A stretch of 64,000 nucleotides of DNA, taken from contig JACKQB010000003.1 of assembly GCA_024233115.1 (NCBI GenBank), positions 186,001 through 250,000 on the forward strand, read 5' to 3'. Below are positions 1 to 9,456 of the stretch, piece after piece; position 1 is the stretch's first letter, and each line of letters opens with the position of its first letter. Source of the DNA: Akkermansiaceae bacterium. Lineage in GTDB: Bacteria > Verrucomicrobiota > Verrucomicrobiia > Verrucomicrobiales > Akkermansiaceae. The notes below the pieces were generated by a model. It had not been told where the DNA came from. It worked only from the letters and a program-made list of their open reading frames with translations, and did no database searches. The position numbers were made by a program, and so were the translations under genes.

Positions 1-810
1 GTGCACTAACAGGGTCTCTAGGGCGTTACAGACACCGGGTTTGTGGGTCTTGGCATCATCGCTTATGGCCACCGCCATATCGAGATCAGCCGCGCTGTCG
101 ATGTAAGTGTGACAAATACCGTCGTAGTGCTTGATCACCGGCATCCGCGCCTGGGATACCACCGCTTCAATGAGCCCCTTGCCACCGCGCGGAATGATCA
201 CATCGAGCCACTGGTCCATACCCGCCATCACGCTGACACTTTCACGGTCGGTAAAGGGAATGAGCTGGATGGCATGGGCAGGAAGCCCGGCGGATTCGCC
301 GCCCGACTGAAGAGCCGCCGCGATAGCCTTGTTAGAATGAATCGCCTCCGAGCCGCCGCGCAGGATGGTGGCATTGCCTGATTTCAGGCACAGCACCGCA
401 GCGTCACTGGTGACGTTGGGCCGGCTTTCGTAAATGATGCCGATCACACCGATCGGGACCCGGACTTGCTCAAAGTGGATATCGTTTGGACGTGTCCAGG
501 CATCAAGGACTTCCCCGACAGGGTCAGGGAGCTCAGCGACTTGATCAACACCGGCCGCGATCGCTTCGAGCCGACCGGGGTCGAGACGAAGCCGGTCAAG
601 CATCGCGGCACTGAGTCCATTCGCCTCCCCCGCCTCGATGTCCCTGGCGTTGGCCGTGAGGATGAGCTGTTCGTTCTGGCGCAGCCCTGCGGCCATCGCA
701 CGCAGGATGGCATTTTTTTGGTCCGCATCGAGCACGGCCAGTGCGTGGGCGGCCGCACGTGCCTTCGCCCCCATCCCAAGGATGATTTCCTTGATCTCTT
801 TGTTGTCCAT
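1..810 (-). CDS. proA: Gamma-glutamyl phosphate reductase, 3' end cut by window edge
   Basis: Second step of proline synthesis: NADPH-dependent reduction of gamma-glutamyl phosphate to glutamate-5-semialdehyde in the cytoplasm. Reading back from ATG at 810 gives 270 codons with no stop to the window edge. The translation carries the family hallmarks, including ESRPNVTSDAA, the SGNA..LRGG segment and the catalytic cysteine in GVCNALETLLVH (about Cys261). The family is about 415 residues, so roughly one third is outside the window. It lies 14 bases after the cysK stop on the same strand, so the two are probably co-transcribed. The start is set by the usual short N-terminus (MDNKEIKEII). Confidence is high because several independent motifs agree. 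Confidence 0.95.
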   Translation of the reverse strand, partial: MDNKEIKEIILGMGAKARAAAHALAVLDADQKNAILRAMAAGLRQNEQLILTANARDIEAGEANGLSAAMLDRLRLDPGRLEAIAAGVDQVAELPDPVGEVLDAWTRPNDIHFEQVRVPIGVIGIIYESRPNVTSDAAVLCLKSGNATILRGGSEAIHSNKAIAAALQSGGESAGLPAHAIQLIPFTDRESVSVMAGMDQWLDVIIPRGGKGLIEAVVSQARMPVIKHYDGICHTYIDSAADLDMAVAISDDAKTHKPGVCNALETLLVH

Positions 811-824
811 CGGAGCGAATATCA

Positions 825-1790
825 CTAGATGTCGCAAACAGCGAGATGGCTCACCTCTTCTTTGACCTGTTCGGCGAGTGGTGTGCTGAGGTAACGCTCG
901 GTGGAACTTGCCGCCACGGTCACAATGCGTTTGCCGGCATACTCGGGCCGCTTGGCCAGCTCGATGGCCGCCCAGATGTTGGCACCACTGGAGATCCCCA
1001 CAGGCAGCCCCTCGTTTTGAGCCACTGCCTGGGCTGTTTCAAAGGCGTCTTCGTTGGAAACGCAGATGGTTTCATCGATGATATCCACATTCAGGTTTCC
1101 GGGGATAAATCCGGCTCCGATCCCCTGGATTTTGTGCGGGCCTGGCTGGCCTCCGGAAATGACCGCGCTGGCAGCGGGTTCGACGGCGATGGCCTTCATA
1201 TCACAACGAGACTTCAGGACCTCGCCAACCCCGGTCAGGGTTCCTCCAGTGCCAACACCTGCTACAAAGGCATCGATCTTGCCATCCGTGGCCGCCCAGA
1301 TTTCTTCCGCCGTTGTCTGGCGGTGGGCCTCGGGGTTGGCGGGATTATCAAACTGGCTTGGACCGAAGGCTCCGTCTCCAGCCTCCTCGATCAGCTGCCT
1401 GGCCTTGGCGATCGCTCCACCCATACCTTTTGGCCCCGGGGTCAAAACGATTTCAGCACCCAGCATACGAAGCAATACGCGGCGCTCCAGAGACATGGTT
1501 TCAGGCATCGTCAGAATACAGCGATACCCCTTGGCACGGGCAACAAAGGCCAGGGCAATACCGGTGTTTCCCGATGTCGGCTCAATAATCGTACCACCCG
1601 GTTTGAGTGAGCCGTCTTTCTCTGCGGCCTCAACCATCGAACGACCAATCCGGTCCTTGACGCTGAAGAGTGGGTTGAAAAACTCACACTTGACCAGAAC
1701 CTCCGCATGCAGGCCCTTGGTGAGATAATTCAGTTTGACAAGTGGAGTATTTCCGACGGTTTCTACTAGATTGTTGGCTATGTTGCTCAT
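825..1790 (-). CDS. cysK: Cysteine synthase A (O-acetylserine sulfhydrylase)
   Basis: PLP enzyme of 321 residues, the usual length, making cysteine from O-acetylserine and sulfide. Visible features are NTPLVKL near the N-terminus, the PLP lysine in the SVKDRI segment (about Lys45), the substrate loop TSGNTG (about 73-78), the phosphate-binding glycines GTGGT (about 182-186) and the C-terminal ERYLST. The asparagine loop KCEFFNPLFSVKDR is slightly divergent from the common KLE.FNP.SSVKDR but keeps Asn, Pro, Ser, Val and Lys. It is first in a likely cysK-proA transcription unit. A cystathionine beta-synthase-like role cannot be excluded, but length and motifs favour CysK. Confidence 0.95.
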   Translation of the reverse strand: MSNIANNLVETVGNTPLVKLNYLTKGLHAEVLVKCEFFNPLFSVKDRIGRSMVEAAEKDGSLKPGGTIIEPTSGNTGIALAFVARAKGYRCILTMPETMSLERRVLLRMLGAEIVLTPGPKGMGGAIAKARQLIEEAGDGAFGPSQFDNPANPEAHRQTTAEEIWAATDGKIDAFVAGVGTGGTLTGVGEVLKSRCDMKAIAVEPAASAVISGGQPGPHKIQGIGAGFIPGNLNVDIIDETICVSNEDAFETAQAVAQNEGLPVGISSGANIWAAIELAKRPEYAGKRIVTVAASSTERYLSTPLAEQVKEEVSHLAVCDI

Positions 1791-1944
1791 GGTAGTTAGG
1801 ATAAATAGGTTTGCTGCCGTTAAGCATTACCCATTTTCACTGGCAATCAAGCATGATTCGTCAGAGAATTTGTCATGTCTGCACACTCGTCCGTGAGCAG
1901 GTAAAAAACCGTGCCTTTCGCAAAATTCGTGATAAAAGCCCCGC

Positions 1945-3060
1945 GTGTCCATGAAAGCAACCAGCACAGCACCAGTAACCCGTTCCCTATTGGGCCTCGG
2001 TAAAGAGGATATCGAGGAATATGTCATTGCGACCGGGGGCAAATCCTATCGCGCCAAACAGATCCTGGAATGGCTCTACAAGCAGCGGGTTGGCAGTATT
2101 GCGGAAATGACCAACCTCCCGGCAGCCGTCCGCGAGAAGCTGGCTGAGGAATTCCACCTCAATGACCTGCAACACGTCGAGACAAAGGGGTCAGAGGACA
2201 CGACCCGCAAGTTTCTCTTTCGCCTCCATGACGGCCGTTACGTGGAAACCGTTTTCATCCCCGCATCCAAGGGGCTCAACGGCAGGCAGTCCGACCGGAA
2301 GACCATCTGTGTCTCATCCCAGGTGGGCTGTGCCTATGGCTGTAAATTCTGCGCGTCGGGCCTGGCCGGGTTTACCCGGAACCTTACAGCGTCAGAAATC
2401 GTCGGGCAAATGCTGGCCGTGGAAAAGGAAACCGGTGAAACGATCAACAACATCGTCTTCATGGGCATGGGTGAACCCCTGGCCAATGTCAACCACCTGA
2501 TCAAGGCACTGGAGATCATCACCAGCCACTGGGGACTCAATATCGGTGCCCGTAGCGTGACCGTCTCCACATCAGGACTCGCCCCCCAAATCCGGACGCT
2601 CGCTGAGTTTCCCGTCCCGATCCGGTTGGCCATCTCCCTGCACGGCGCCACCGACGAGGTGCGCGACCTGATCATGCCCGTCAACAGCAAGTATCCGATC
2701 AAGGAAGTCTTTGAATCCCTGCATTACTGGCGGTTACATAAAAAACAGAAAATTTCCCTCGAATACATTCTAATCAAGGGAGTCAACGATGATCTTGACC
2801 AGGCATCCATCCTCGCCAAGCGAGCCAAGGGGGTCAACGCCAAGGTGAACCTGATCCCCTACAATACCGTTGAGGGACTCGACTGGGAAAGGCCCTCGGC
2901 AGAGGTCTGTTACGCCTTCCGGGACGTCGTCGCGGACGCGGGTATCAACACCACCCTCCGACTTGAAAAGGGGGGTGACATCAACGCCGCCTGTGGTCAG
3001 CTGAGGCTGAAAAAAGAGACCGCCGAGGGGATCATCGAGGCTCCTGTGAAGTCGCGCTAG
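1945..3060 (+). CDS. rlmN: 23S rRNA (adenine2503-C2)/tRNA methyltransferase, radical SAM
   Basis: Radical SAM enzyme that methylates C2 of A2503 in 23S rRNA and A37 in some tRNAs. The 371-residue protein has the CxxxCxxC cluster motif as CAYGCKFC, followed by ASG.AGF.RNLT, the GMGEP SAM-binding motif, SLHA-type (SLHGATDE) and the C-terminal INAACGQLR segment holding the second catalytic cysteine. The listed start is GTG at 1945; ATG at 1951 in the same frame is an equally good choice, with no clear ribosome binding site for either. The last 29 bases overlap the 3' end of the oppositely transcribed ccsA-like gene. A decayed second copy of its 3' end lies at 12641-12723. Confidence 0.95.
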   Translation: MSMKATSTAPVTRSLLGLGKEDIEEYVIATGGKSYRAKQILEWLYKQRVGSIAEMTNLPAAVREKLAEEFHLNDLQHVETKGSEDTTRKFLFRLHDGRYVETVFIPASKGLNGRQSDRKTICVSSQVGCAYGCKFCASGLAGFTRNLTASEIVGQMLAVEKETGETINNIVFMGMGEPLANVNHLIKALEIITSHWGLNIGARSVTVSTSGLAPQIRTLAEFPVPIRLAISLHGATDEVRDLIMPVNSKYPIKEVFESLHYWRLHKKQKISLEYILIKGVNDDLDQASILAKRAKGVNAKVNLIPYNTVEGLDWERPSAEVCYAFRDVVADAGINTTLRLEKGGDINAACGQLRLKKETAEGIIEAPVKSR

Positions 3061-4882
3061 CGGCAAAACTGCGCCATTTGTTTGTCGGGATCGCGGCAAT
3101 CGCCATCAACACAAACTGGCTGGCGACAAATGCCAGCAGCCAGGGAAAGGCCTTGTTCATAAAACCATAGGAGTGCAGCCCCACGCCGAGCATGTTGACC
3201 CCGAACCAGGAGAAGGACGTGATCACGTTGCCAAACAAGGACATCACCATCAGGCCCCGGCGTCGGATATAGCCACCCCAGCGTGCGTGCAGGATCACGG
3301 CGCACCAAAGCACAATCAGCAGGGCACCGTTTTCCTTGGGGTCCCAGCCCCAGAACCGCCCCCAGGACTGGTCGGCCCAGATACCTCCGAGCACCGTGCC
3401 AACAAAGCTGAACAGCAGGGAGAAGCAGGTAATGCCGTAAACCATCCGGCCAAGGGAATTGTCCAAGCCCTTGGTAAGCGATTGGGTGAAAACACCCCTG
3501 ACGACATATATCGTGGCGATCATTCCCGCGAGGAACATGGACGAGTAACCAGCTGTAATGACCACCACATGAGTCGCCAACCAGATATTGGTATCCAGAA
3601 CCGCCTGTAGCATTTCCAGGGTATCACCGCTGCTGGCAAGGTGGTGGGCAATCACCAGGGTGATAAAACCGATCGCCCCGGAACAAGCCACACCTATACC
3701 GTCTTTGAAGACACGCTCAAGGAACAAACCGAGTATGCAGGTTCCCCAACCGATGAAGATCGCGGAGGAATAGAGGTTTGTCACAGGTGGGCGGCCCTGC
3801 AGATACATACGCGTAATCAGGCCGAGACTATGAATCACCAGAGCGATGACCAGAACCCAGACAGAAGATCGGCGCAAGGAGTCCCCCTTTGCCAGCCACG
3901 ATCCACAGGCGAGCAAAAACGCCAGCACATAAAGCCCCATACTCCGGTAAAAGGGGTCCACCTGGTTAAACAAATACTCGAGGGACACTTTTGAACTCGC
4001 CTTTGGCTCCGCTTTTTTGATGTCCCCCGCGATGATCCCTGCCTGCTCCGCGAATGTGTCTTTATTTCCGGCTAGATAAGCATCGCCCATTTCAGCAAAA
4101 GCAACCGCTCGTTGGTCCAGAGTACCATCGGTAGCCACGGCTAACAGAGCTTCACCTGTTGTCATCCAATCGGCACCGCCATCACTCGGAGGGATCGGCC
4201 TCAAATAGCCAGCCCCACTTAGGGTCTCGTAGCGCGTTACCATCGTGCTGAATCGGCGGAGGGCTTCCTTATCGTATTCCTTTTGAGCATTCCGGTTCAT
4301 CATCGCCGCGTATCCCTTGGGTGCCAGTTCGCTGTAGGATTCAAGTTCCGCGGAAAAATCGGCCATGGCTTCGGGCCGCAGGGAAAATTGCAATTTTTGA
4401 TAAAGGGCCAATGAGTTGAACAAGTTGAGAATCGCTGTTTGATAAGGCGACCTCTGGGCCGACTCCACGTCAGCCGCTTGTTTCCCCTGCTCATCAATCT
4501 GGGACATGTAGGGAAACAGTTCATCGTAACTAAACCGTTTGCGGTCATGTTGCTGCCAGCCAAACAAGCCTAACACCTCTGGGTTATGAATGAGAAAGCA
4601 CTTGTGACTATTCGCCTTTTTCCAGTCGAACATGACATCCAGCAACCACTGGGTGGCGCCGATTTTTTCACCATCCTGCCGCACCACTTGCTTGCCATTG
4701 ATGATCAACAGCGAGTTGCGCGCCAAAGTATCGAACGGCTTGATGCGTCCACCTACCTGGACGGGCAGTTTACCAAAGGCACTGACATCCATCCCGTTAT
4801 TTCCCGGGTCGGAAGGTCGGGTGACAGGGTAGAGCCACGCCAGCGTGACGAGAGCTACGATCCAGAAAGTCCAGCTTTTCAT
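3032..4882 (-). CDS. ccsA: Cytochrome c biogenesis protein CcsA/CcsA-like (System II haem handling)
   Basis: Membrane protein of 616 residues that presents haem to apocytochromes c on the outer face of the inner membrane, working with the ResB-like partner upstream. One N-terminal membrane segment is followed by about 280 residues of extracytoplasmic sequence, then a cluster of membrane helices from about residue 315. The tryptophan-rich WWD-type haem motif is seen as WADQSWGRFWGWDPKE (about 500-520), with conserved histidines nearby (LIHN, VIAHH, LATH, LHSYG). Its start overlaps the ResB stop by four bases (ATGA), so the pair is translationally coupled. The long extracytoplasmic insert is larger than in compact CcsA proteins. 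It is last in the cytochrome block and its 3' end runs 29 bases into rlmN. Confidence 0.9.
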   Translation of the reverse strand: MKSWTFWIVALVTLAWLYPVTRPSDPGNNGMDVSAFGKLPVQVGGRIKPFDTLARNSLLIINGKQVVRQDGEKIGATQWLLDVMFDWKKANSHKCFLIHNPEVLGLFGWQQHDRKRFSYDELFPYMSQIDEQGKQAADVESAQRSPYQTAILNLFNSLALYQKLQFSLRPEAMADFSAELESYSELAPKGYAAMMNRNAQKEYDKEALRRFSTMVTRYETLSGAGYLRPIPPSDGGADWMTTGEALLAVATDGTLDQRAVAFAEMGDAYLAGNKDTFAEQAGIIAGDIKKAEPKASSKVSLEYLFNQVDPFYRSMGLYVLAFLLACGSWLAKGDSLRRSSVWVLVIALVIHSLGLITRMYLQGRPPVTNLYSSAIFIGWGTCILGLFLERVFKDGIGVACSGAIGFITLVIAHHLASSGDTLEMLQAVLDTNIWLATHVVVITAGYSSMFLAGMIATIYVVRGVFTQSLTKGLDNSLGRMVYGITCFSLLFSFVGTVLGGIWADQSWGRFWGWDPKENGALLIVLWCAVILHARWGGYIRRRGLMVMSLFGNVITSFSWFGVNMLGVGLHSYGFMNKAFPWLLAFVASQFVLMAIAAIPTNKWRSFAASATSQEPR

Positions 4883-6069
4883 GAGTTGTTAGTCTTTTTG
4901 TTACGACGTGAAAATTTAACCAGGTGCATGCAGAATTGGAGCAGCAAGCCTACACTGACGACCACGCAGGCCACATAGGGAGCTGCCACACTGGGGTTGC
5001 GAACGACTTGTAGCACCGTGATATCCTCACTGCGCTCAAATCCCGCCTGATAGAATGTTTCGCCGCCGTAACGCAGTGGATGGTTCATGTAAATGAGCAC
5101 CTCGCGACCCGCAGAGCCGTCAACATCTTTGAGGGTAACCCGGCTCGAGAAATTCTTGGGGATATTCGTGCCGGGATAACGCTCATGCACAAAATCATGC
5201 AGGGTCAGGGAAAAGGACTTGTAGTGGCGCTTCATACGCAAGGCTATGCTCCACGTCTTGCCACCTGCTTCAAATTTCTGCTCAGAGGCCAAGCCATCGG
5301 AGACAAGCCATGTCCCCTGGGACGCCTTGTCTTTATCACTGTTATCGCCTACCGGAATTACCTCTATGACGGCGCTCACCAGGTTGCGCTCATTGGGTTT
5401 ACTTGAGGTCGGCATACTCTTGACCACAACACGCGCCCCCACCCCTTTGTCAGCAGCCGCTGTGGTGTCGTCGCCGTGCCCACCGATCATTTGCAAACGC
5501 GAATTAGGATAGAGCTTCTTCACCAGAATCCGGAATGGCAGACTCTCATGAGAGATCAGCTTACCGGGCTTCAAGACATCGGCGGGAATGGCGGTCACCG
5601 TGTCAAAATCCGGGTTACTGACATCTGTCACAGCCAACTCGATGGTATCGATTTCCTCCGAATAATTCTTGGTCTCACCCTCCTTGATACGCATCTGGCT
5701 TTCCACGGAAAAAAGATCCGTCAGCAGGCCTCCGGCCAGCATGATGATCAGTCCCGCATGAGTAAGTTGGATGCCGGCCTTGTCCCAGCCCCATTTGAAT
5801 CTCTGGATGTGCGCCGCTATCAGGTTAAGGAGTAATACCGCGCCTATCAAATGACCACCGGGGAAAATGGGGATTCTGAAGCCGCCCTCACCGCCAGCTG
5901 ACCACCATACGAAAATACTTTGGAAATACTGCGCCTGAACCGCCTGGATACCCATTTGTACCTGGGCCAGTGTTCCTGCGAAAATAAGCACCATCGCTGC
6001 CACCAGGCAAACAATCGTCAGCTTGAGGGAGCTTATCCCCTTAAACAAGCGGGTCATCAAGGATTTCAT
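4879..6069 (-). CDS. ResB/CcsB-like cytochrome c biogenesis protein
   Basis: 396-residue partner of the CcsA-type protein; System II ResB/CcsB proteins are proposed to bind apocytochrome c and help haem attachment. Membrane segments are visible near residues 13-35, 70-95, 105-122 and 355-380, with a large extracytoplasmic domain between the last two. That domain contains the ResB-type MNHPLRYGGETFYQAGF segment near its end. Its start overlaps the stop of the lipoprotein gene by four bases and its stop overlaps the ccsA-like start by four bases, a tightly coupled trio. It is shorter than classical ResB (about 450-550), as in several non-Gram-positive lineages. The function is inferred from family and context. 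Confidence 0.85.
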   Translation of the reverse strand: MKSLMTRLFKGISSLKLTIVCLVAAMVLIFAGTLAQVQMGIQAVQAQYFQSIFVWWSAGGEGGFRIPIFPGGHLIGAVLLLNLIAAHIQRFKWGWDKAGIQLTHAGLIIMLAGGLLTDLFSVESQMRIKEGETKNYSEEIDTIELAVTDVSNPDFDTVTAIPADVLKPGKLISHESLPFRILVKKLYPNSRLQMIGGHGDDTTAAADKGVGARVVVKSMPTSSKPNERNLVSAVIEVIPVGDNSDKDKASQGTWLVSDGLASEQKFEAGGKTWSIALRMKRHYKSFSLTLHDFVHERYPGTNIPKNFSSRVTLKDVDGSAGREVLIYMNHPLRYGGETFYQAGFERSEDITVLQVVRNPSVAAPYVACVVVSVGLLLQFCMHLVKFSRRNKKTNNS

Positions 6070-7241
6070 TGAGATGTCAAATTAACGGATGAAAGAAAAC
6101 GGATGAAGTTGGCGCGCTCGGACGCCACCAAGTGGGCGGGACCGGTCAGTTTGAAGAACCATGTACCGCCACCTTGGCGACACCACGCTGCCACCGTGCT
6201 GTTTGGTTTTCCATGGCAGTCGACGTAAGCGATGGGGCCAGACGGGGAATCAACTTGACCCGTCGTCTTTGCCAGCATGGCTTCCGTAATGGGCTCCAAG
6301 CCGACCTGGCCCCGCCACCGGTTGACGTTAGCCAGTTCTCCACCGCTGGCTCCCCCGAGACGGATGACGGTCACTTCCCCCTTCGCGCCACTTGGGTCTG
6401 ATACCAGGAATGTGGCGAGTCGCATCGACCCTGATGGGGCTCCTGCCTGCCAGCCATCCGGGACCTTCCAGGTCACGCCTTCCGGTGGTTCCACCTGCCC
6501 AGTGGCCACGGGCGGAGTCGTTGGAGCGGCGGGTTGAGCTCCGGGGTTTTCAGCAGCCGGATTGGCGACCTTCTTTGCCGTTTGGACCCATTTCACAAAG
6601 GCGTCCTTTTCACTCCCAAGCAACCCGGCATTACCGCGCATCTTGTAAAACCACATCTCATTATCGAGCACTAACAAGGCTGCAATGATACGACCGTCCT
6701 GTGCTGGATTTTCAACCCCGGTGGTGGCAATGAGATCGACCATCACGGCTTCTCCCTGGGGTGTCGTTACCTTGACCGAGCTGTCCGCCAAGCCTTTTTC
6801 ATCCACTGGAGGTAATCCGATCTGGCCACGCCAGCGGTTGACGTTATCCAATACTCCGCCGGCAGTACCAGCGAGAGAGATCAATGAGATATCAGCAATG
6901 CTATCGCCTCCCCCCTTCAGCGAATAACTCGCCAGGCGCATCGATGATGCACGGCCTGGCAACCAGGTCTCCGGCACTTCGCCTAGCACGGTGGGTTTGC
7001 TAGCGGCTGCGGCACCCACCCCTGCCATCCCGGCATGAGGATCGGGTGTCCCGGGTGTGGGCATGGGCACCCCCGCATGGGGATCGGCACCTCCAGCAGG
7101 AGCTACAGCAACGGGCTTTTCCTTGGGGACCTGGTAAACCTCGATGTCATCATCGGAGTCGCACCCTGCCAAGGGTAAAAACACCAGGACTCCAAGAGCA
7201 AAATACGAGCGGTAATTCAACATGTTGTGAGCAGTATTCAT
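6066..7241 (-). CDS. Predicted lipoprotein with two copies of an unrecognised domain
   Basis: 391 residues. The N-terminus ends in a lipobox LAGC, so it is probably lipid-anchored on the outer face of the inner membrane or in the outer membrane. A start at ATG 7223 (MLNYRSYF) would give a more typical lipoprotein signal than ATG 7241. A His/Pro-rich linker with two PDPHAG-type repeats (DPHAG twice) follows. Then come two homologous blocks, about 90-210 and 260-390, each containing W.P..W, SMRLA, a Gly-rich stretch and NVNRWRGQ(I/V)GL. I do not recognise the domain. Location between the heptaheme cytochrome and ResB, with four-base overlap to ResB, suggests a part in cytochrome assembly or electron transfer; this is inference. 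Confidence 0.8.
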   Translation of the reverse strand: MNTAHNMLNYRSYFALGVLVFLPLAGCDSDDDIEVYQVPKEKPVAVAPAGGADPHAGVPMPTPGTPDPHAGMAGVGAAAASKPTVLGEVPETWLPGRASSMRLASYSLKGGGDSIADISLISLAGTAGGVLDNVNRWRGQIGLPPVDEKGLADSSVKVTTPQGEAVMVDLIATTGVENPAQDGRIIAALLVLDNEMWFYKMRGNAGLLGSEKDAFVKWVQTAKKVANPAAENPGAQPAAPTTPPVATGQVEPPEGVTWKVPDGWQAGAPSGSMRLATFLVSDPSGAKGEVTVIRLGGASGGELANVNRWRGQVGLEPITEAMLAKTTGQVDSPSGPIAYVDCHGKPNSTVAAWCRQGGGTWFFKLTGPAHLVASERANFIRFLSSVNLTSQ

Positions 7242-7445
7242 GGCTTGGTTGGCACTGTCAACTGACTACATTTCATCACCTTCTTATTTGCTAATCACTT
7301 ATTGCTTTCTCCATCCCCCCTCCGAGGAGGTCCCTTCAAGGACTGCACAACCACGGTCTAAAAGAGGGACTCCCATGGTGTCCGCAGTGGACGACCAAAG
7401 GAGCCCCTTAACCCCCGAATGAAAAAAAATGACTCTCTGGATTGA

Positions 7446-8954
7446 TTATTCTTCCTGGTTACCACCGGTGTGACATTCGGCGCAATCGTAGTCCTCGTAT
7501 TCTGAATCGATGTGCAGGAAATCGAGTCCCTTCGGGGTGTATTTTGCCAGCTCCTCAACCGTACTGCCCTGTGAGGTAATGATATGGCATGAAGTACAAT
7601 CGCTCGCTTTGATTTTCAAATCGCCCGTTGTTGCCTTGTGATTTCCATCGTGACAACGGAAGCAGCCAGCCCAGTTTTTATGACTCAGGTTATCAGGATA
7701 GGCACGCCAATCCGCTTTCATCCCCGGGAAGAAGTTCTTCTTATAGATCGACTGCACTTCCGTCACCAAGGTCTCGACACGCTTGTCATCCGGGTATTCA
7801 GCGCGTAGATATTCATCAATCTTGGCCAAAGCCTCCGTACTATCGGCATAGGGATCGGTCAGGGCCTTGACAGCCTTCATCTTGGCCCAGGGCATCGTCG
7901 GGTCGATCTTGCCCATGGTCATGGCCCGGTCCACCGCTTCGTTAGGACTCTTAAACTGGTGGGCCGCCCGATTATGGCAGTCCATGCAGTCCATCTTCTT
8001 GATGGTGTGATCCGCAATATTTCCGTCAAAATCCGGAGTCTTGAACTCGGTGACTTTCCCATCGATATCCGTCATGCGGACCCAGGGGATCTCTTGCCCG
8101 TCATCCGTACTGATGAATTCTATCTGATTGGCAATGTTCATGTGCCAGTGCACACCTGACACCTTACCTTCGGCTGGGTCTCCACCACCCACGTTGATCT
8201 GCATACGGATGGTCCATGGTGTGTTCTCTTCATCGGCAAGGTAGTAGCGGAATGTTTTTGCTACCGTACCCACATGGCTTTCACGCCAATGGCATTTTTC
8301 ACAGGTTTCCTGGGTGGGGCGTTTCTCCCGATCATGCAGGACAATCGGACGACTAAAATCGCCCATTGTCTGATGGTAAAGCTGGCGCATCCCATTGATT
8401 TTTGTCTTCACATAGGCGGTGGCACCCGAGCCAACGTGACACTCTGCACAGGCAACATGGGCGTGAGGCGAATGCTGATAGGCCACAAATTGTGGCTCCA
8501 TCGGTTCATGGCAGGCCTTACCGCAGAAACTCACTGTCTCCATGGTATGATAACTCTGGTAACTGCCAAATGCCGTGATCAACAGGAAGCCAACACTGAC
8601 CAAAGCAAAACCAATGAGCCGCTTCTGGTCACTTTTCCTCGAGAGGTCGATACTTAAAACCAGCGGGGTCGCTTTGCCCTTGGTTTTTTTCCGATGACGC
8701 CGTTGTAACCAGTAGCCAATAAGCATCAGTCCACATCCGGAGAAAAAGAAGAACGGCGCGATGAGGTAACAGAGTATCCCCATGTAGGGATTCGAGGTCT
8801 CCGCCATAAGGTCAATCGCAAACAACAGGATGAATGCAAAAACGGCACTCACCGAGAGCAGGATGCCTAGCATACTGATCCAGTTTCTGAAAAGACGTGG
8901 TGTACGTAGTCGACGCCCCGAGGGTGGGGCGTCGCTGTTGGGCTTCTTGCTCAT
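7446..8954 (-). CDS. NapC/NirT-family membrane-anchored multihaem cytochrome c (seven sites)
   Basis: 502 residues. Three hydrophobic segments occur near 26-50, 58-84 and 110-133, then the NapC/NirT signature FCGKACHEPMEP (a CX3CH first site typical of part of this family) and CAECHVG. Five more CXXCH sites follow: CEKCH, CMDCH, CFRCH, CTSCH and the C-terminal CAECH, giving seven. NapC/NirT proteins oxidise membrane quinol and pass electrons to periplasmic cytochromes, so this is the likely entry point of the electron conduit encoded next to it. It is longer than tetraheme NapC or CymA (about 190-200 residues) because of the C-terminal three-haem extension. It lies 68 bases after the monoheme cytochrome gene. 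Confidence 0.88.
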   Translation of the reverse strand: MSKKPNSDAPPSGRRLRTPRLFRNWISMLGILLSVSAVFAFILLFAIDLMAETSNPYMGILCYLIAPFFFFSGCGLMLIGYWLQRRHRKKTKGKATPLVLSIDLSRKSDQKRLIGFALVSVGFLLITAFGSYQSYHTMETVSFCGKACHEPMEPQFVAYQHSPHAHVACAECHVGSGATAYVKTKINGMRQLYHQTMGDFSRPIVLHDREKRPTQETCEKCHWRESHVGTVAKTFRYYLADEENTPWTIRMQINVGGGDPAEGKVSGVHWHMNIANQIEFISTDDGQEIPWVRMTDIDGKVTEFKTPDFDGNIADHTIKKMDCMDCHNRAAHQFKSPNEAVDRAMTMGKIDPTMPWAKMKAVKALTDPYADSTEALAKIDEYLRAEYPDDKRVETLVTEVQSIYKKNFFPGMKADWRAYPDNLSHKNWAGCFRCHDGNHKATTGDLKIKASDCTSCHIITSQGSTVEELAKYTPKGLDFLHIDSEYEDYDCAECHTGGNQEE

Positions 8955-9022
8955 TGTGCTATGAAGGTTAGTTGATTTAGCAGGCGATTGACGAGTGCAT
9001 GACTAACCGACGGGCTATTCTA

Positions 9023-9358
9023 TTATTTCTTAAACGCGCGGACGTATTTCATCAGTGCGTCAATCTCGGCTGCGCTAAACTTGTCAGCGTAAGGTTTCAT
9101 CACCTCCTTGCCTTTCTTTTTAACCCCCTCCTTGATGGCCTTGACTCCCTCGGCATCACTGAAGGATGCCTGGACTTTGGGGTCACGATAATCGCGGGCT
9201 CCTTTTTTCTTACCCATTTTGGTATTACCGCTACCGTCCTTGCCGTGGCACGATGCACACTTCTTGGAATAGTTGGTGGCAGCATCGGCAGCTTGCGCTA
9301 CTGAAACAGGCAGGAGGAAGGCTGCGGACAGCATGGTTAGTTGTATGATTGTTTTCAT
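9023..9358 (-). CDS. Small class I cytochrome c, periplasmic
   Basis: 111 residues with a cleavable signal peptide (ending near AQA, residue 23), one CASCH haem site near residues 34-38 and a downstream MKPY methionine that can be the distal ligand. About 85 mature residues is normal for a soluble monoheme cytochrome c that shuttles electrons in the periplasm. The protein is very lysine-rich, so positively charged, as is common for carriers that dock on acidic partners. It sits between the outer-membrane barrel and the inner-membrane heptaheme protein, and so could carry electrons between the inner-membrane and outer-membrane cytochromes; that link is inference. Confidence 0.9.
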   Translation of the reverse strand: MKTIIQLTMLSAAFLLPVSVAQAADAATNYSKKCASCHGKDGSGNTKMGKKKGARDYRDPKVQASFSDAEGVKAIKEGVKKKGKEVMKPYADKFSAAEIDALMKYVRAFKK

Positions 9359-9382
9359 TGTTGTTTGGTTCTTTATTTATTT

Positions 9383-9408
9383 GCTTCCCCTTTTCACCAA
9401 GGGGAAGC
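9383..9408 (-). other. Perfect 9-bp hairpin between barrel and monoheme cytochrome genes
   Basis: GCTTCCCCT at 9383-9391 pairs perfectly with AGGGGAAGC at 9400-9408 around an 8-base loop. There is no T-run on the downstream side in the direction of transcription, so it is more likely an mRNA-stability or processing hairpin than a strong terminator. Confidence 0.5.
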
Positions 9409-9456
9409 TGTCATTCTATCTCTATTTGATGAACTATCAATCTGTAATTTCAACGT

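Noticed and set aside
846..1610. Long plus-strand frame antisense to cysK
   Set aside because: It mirrors the third-position bias of cysK, has no recognisable family, and cysK on the other strand is certain.
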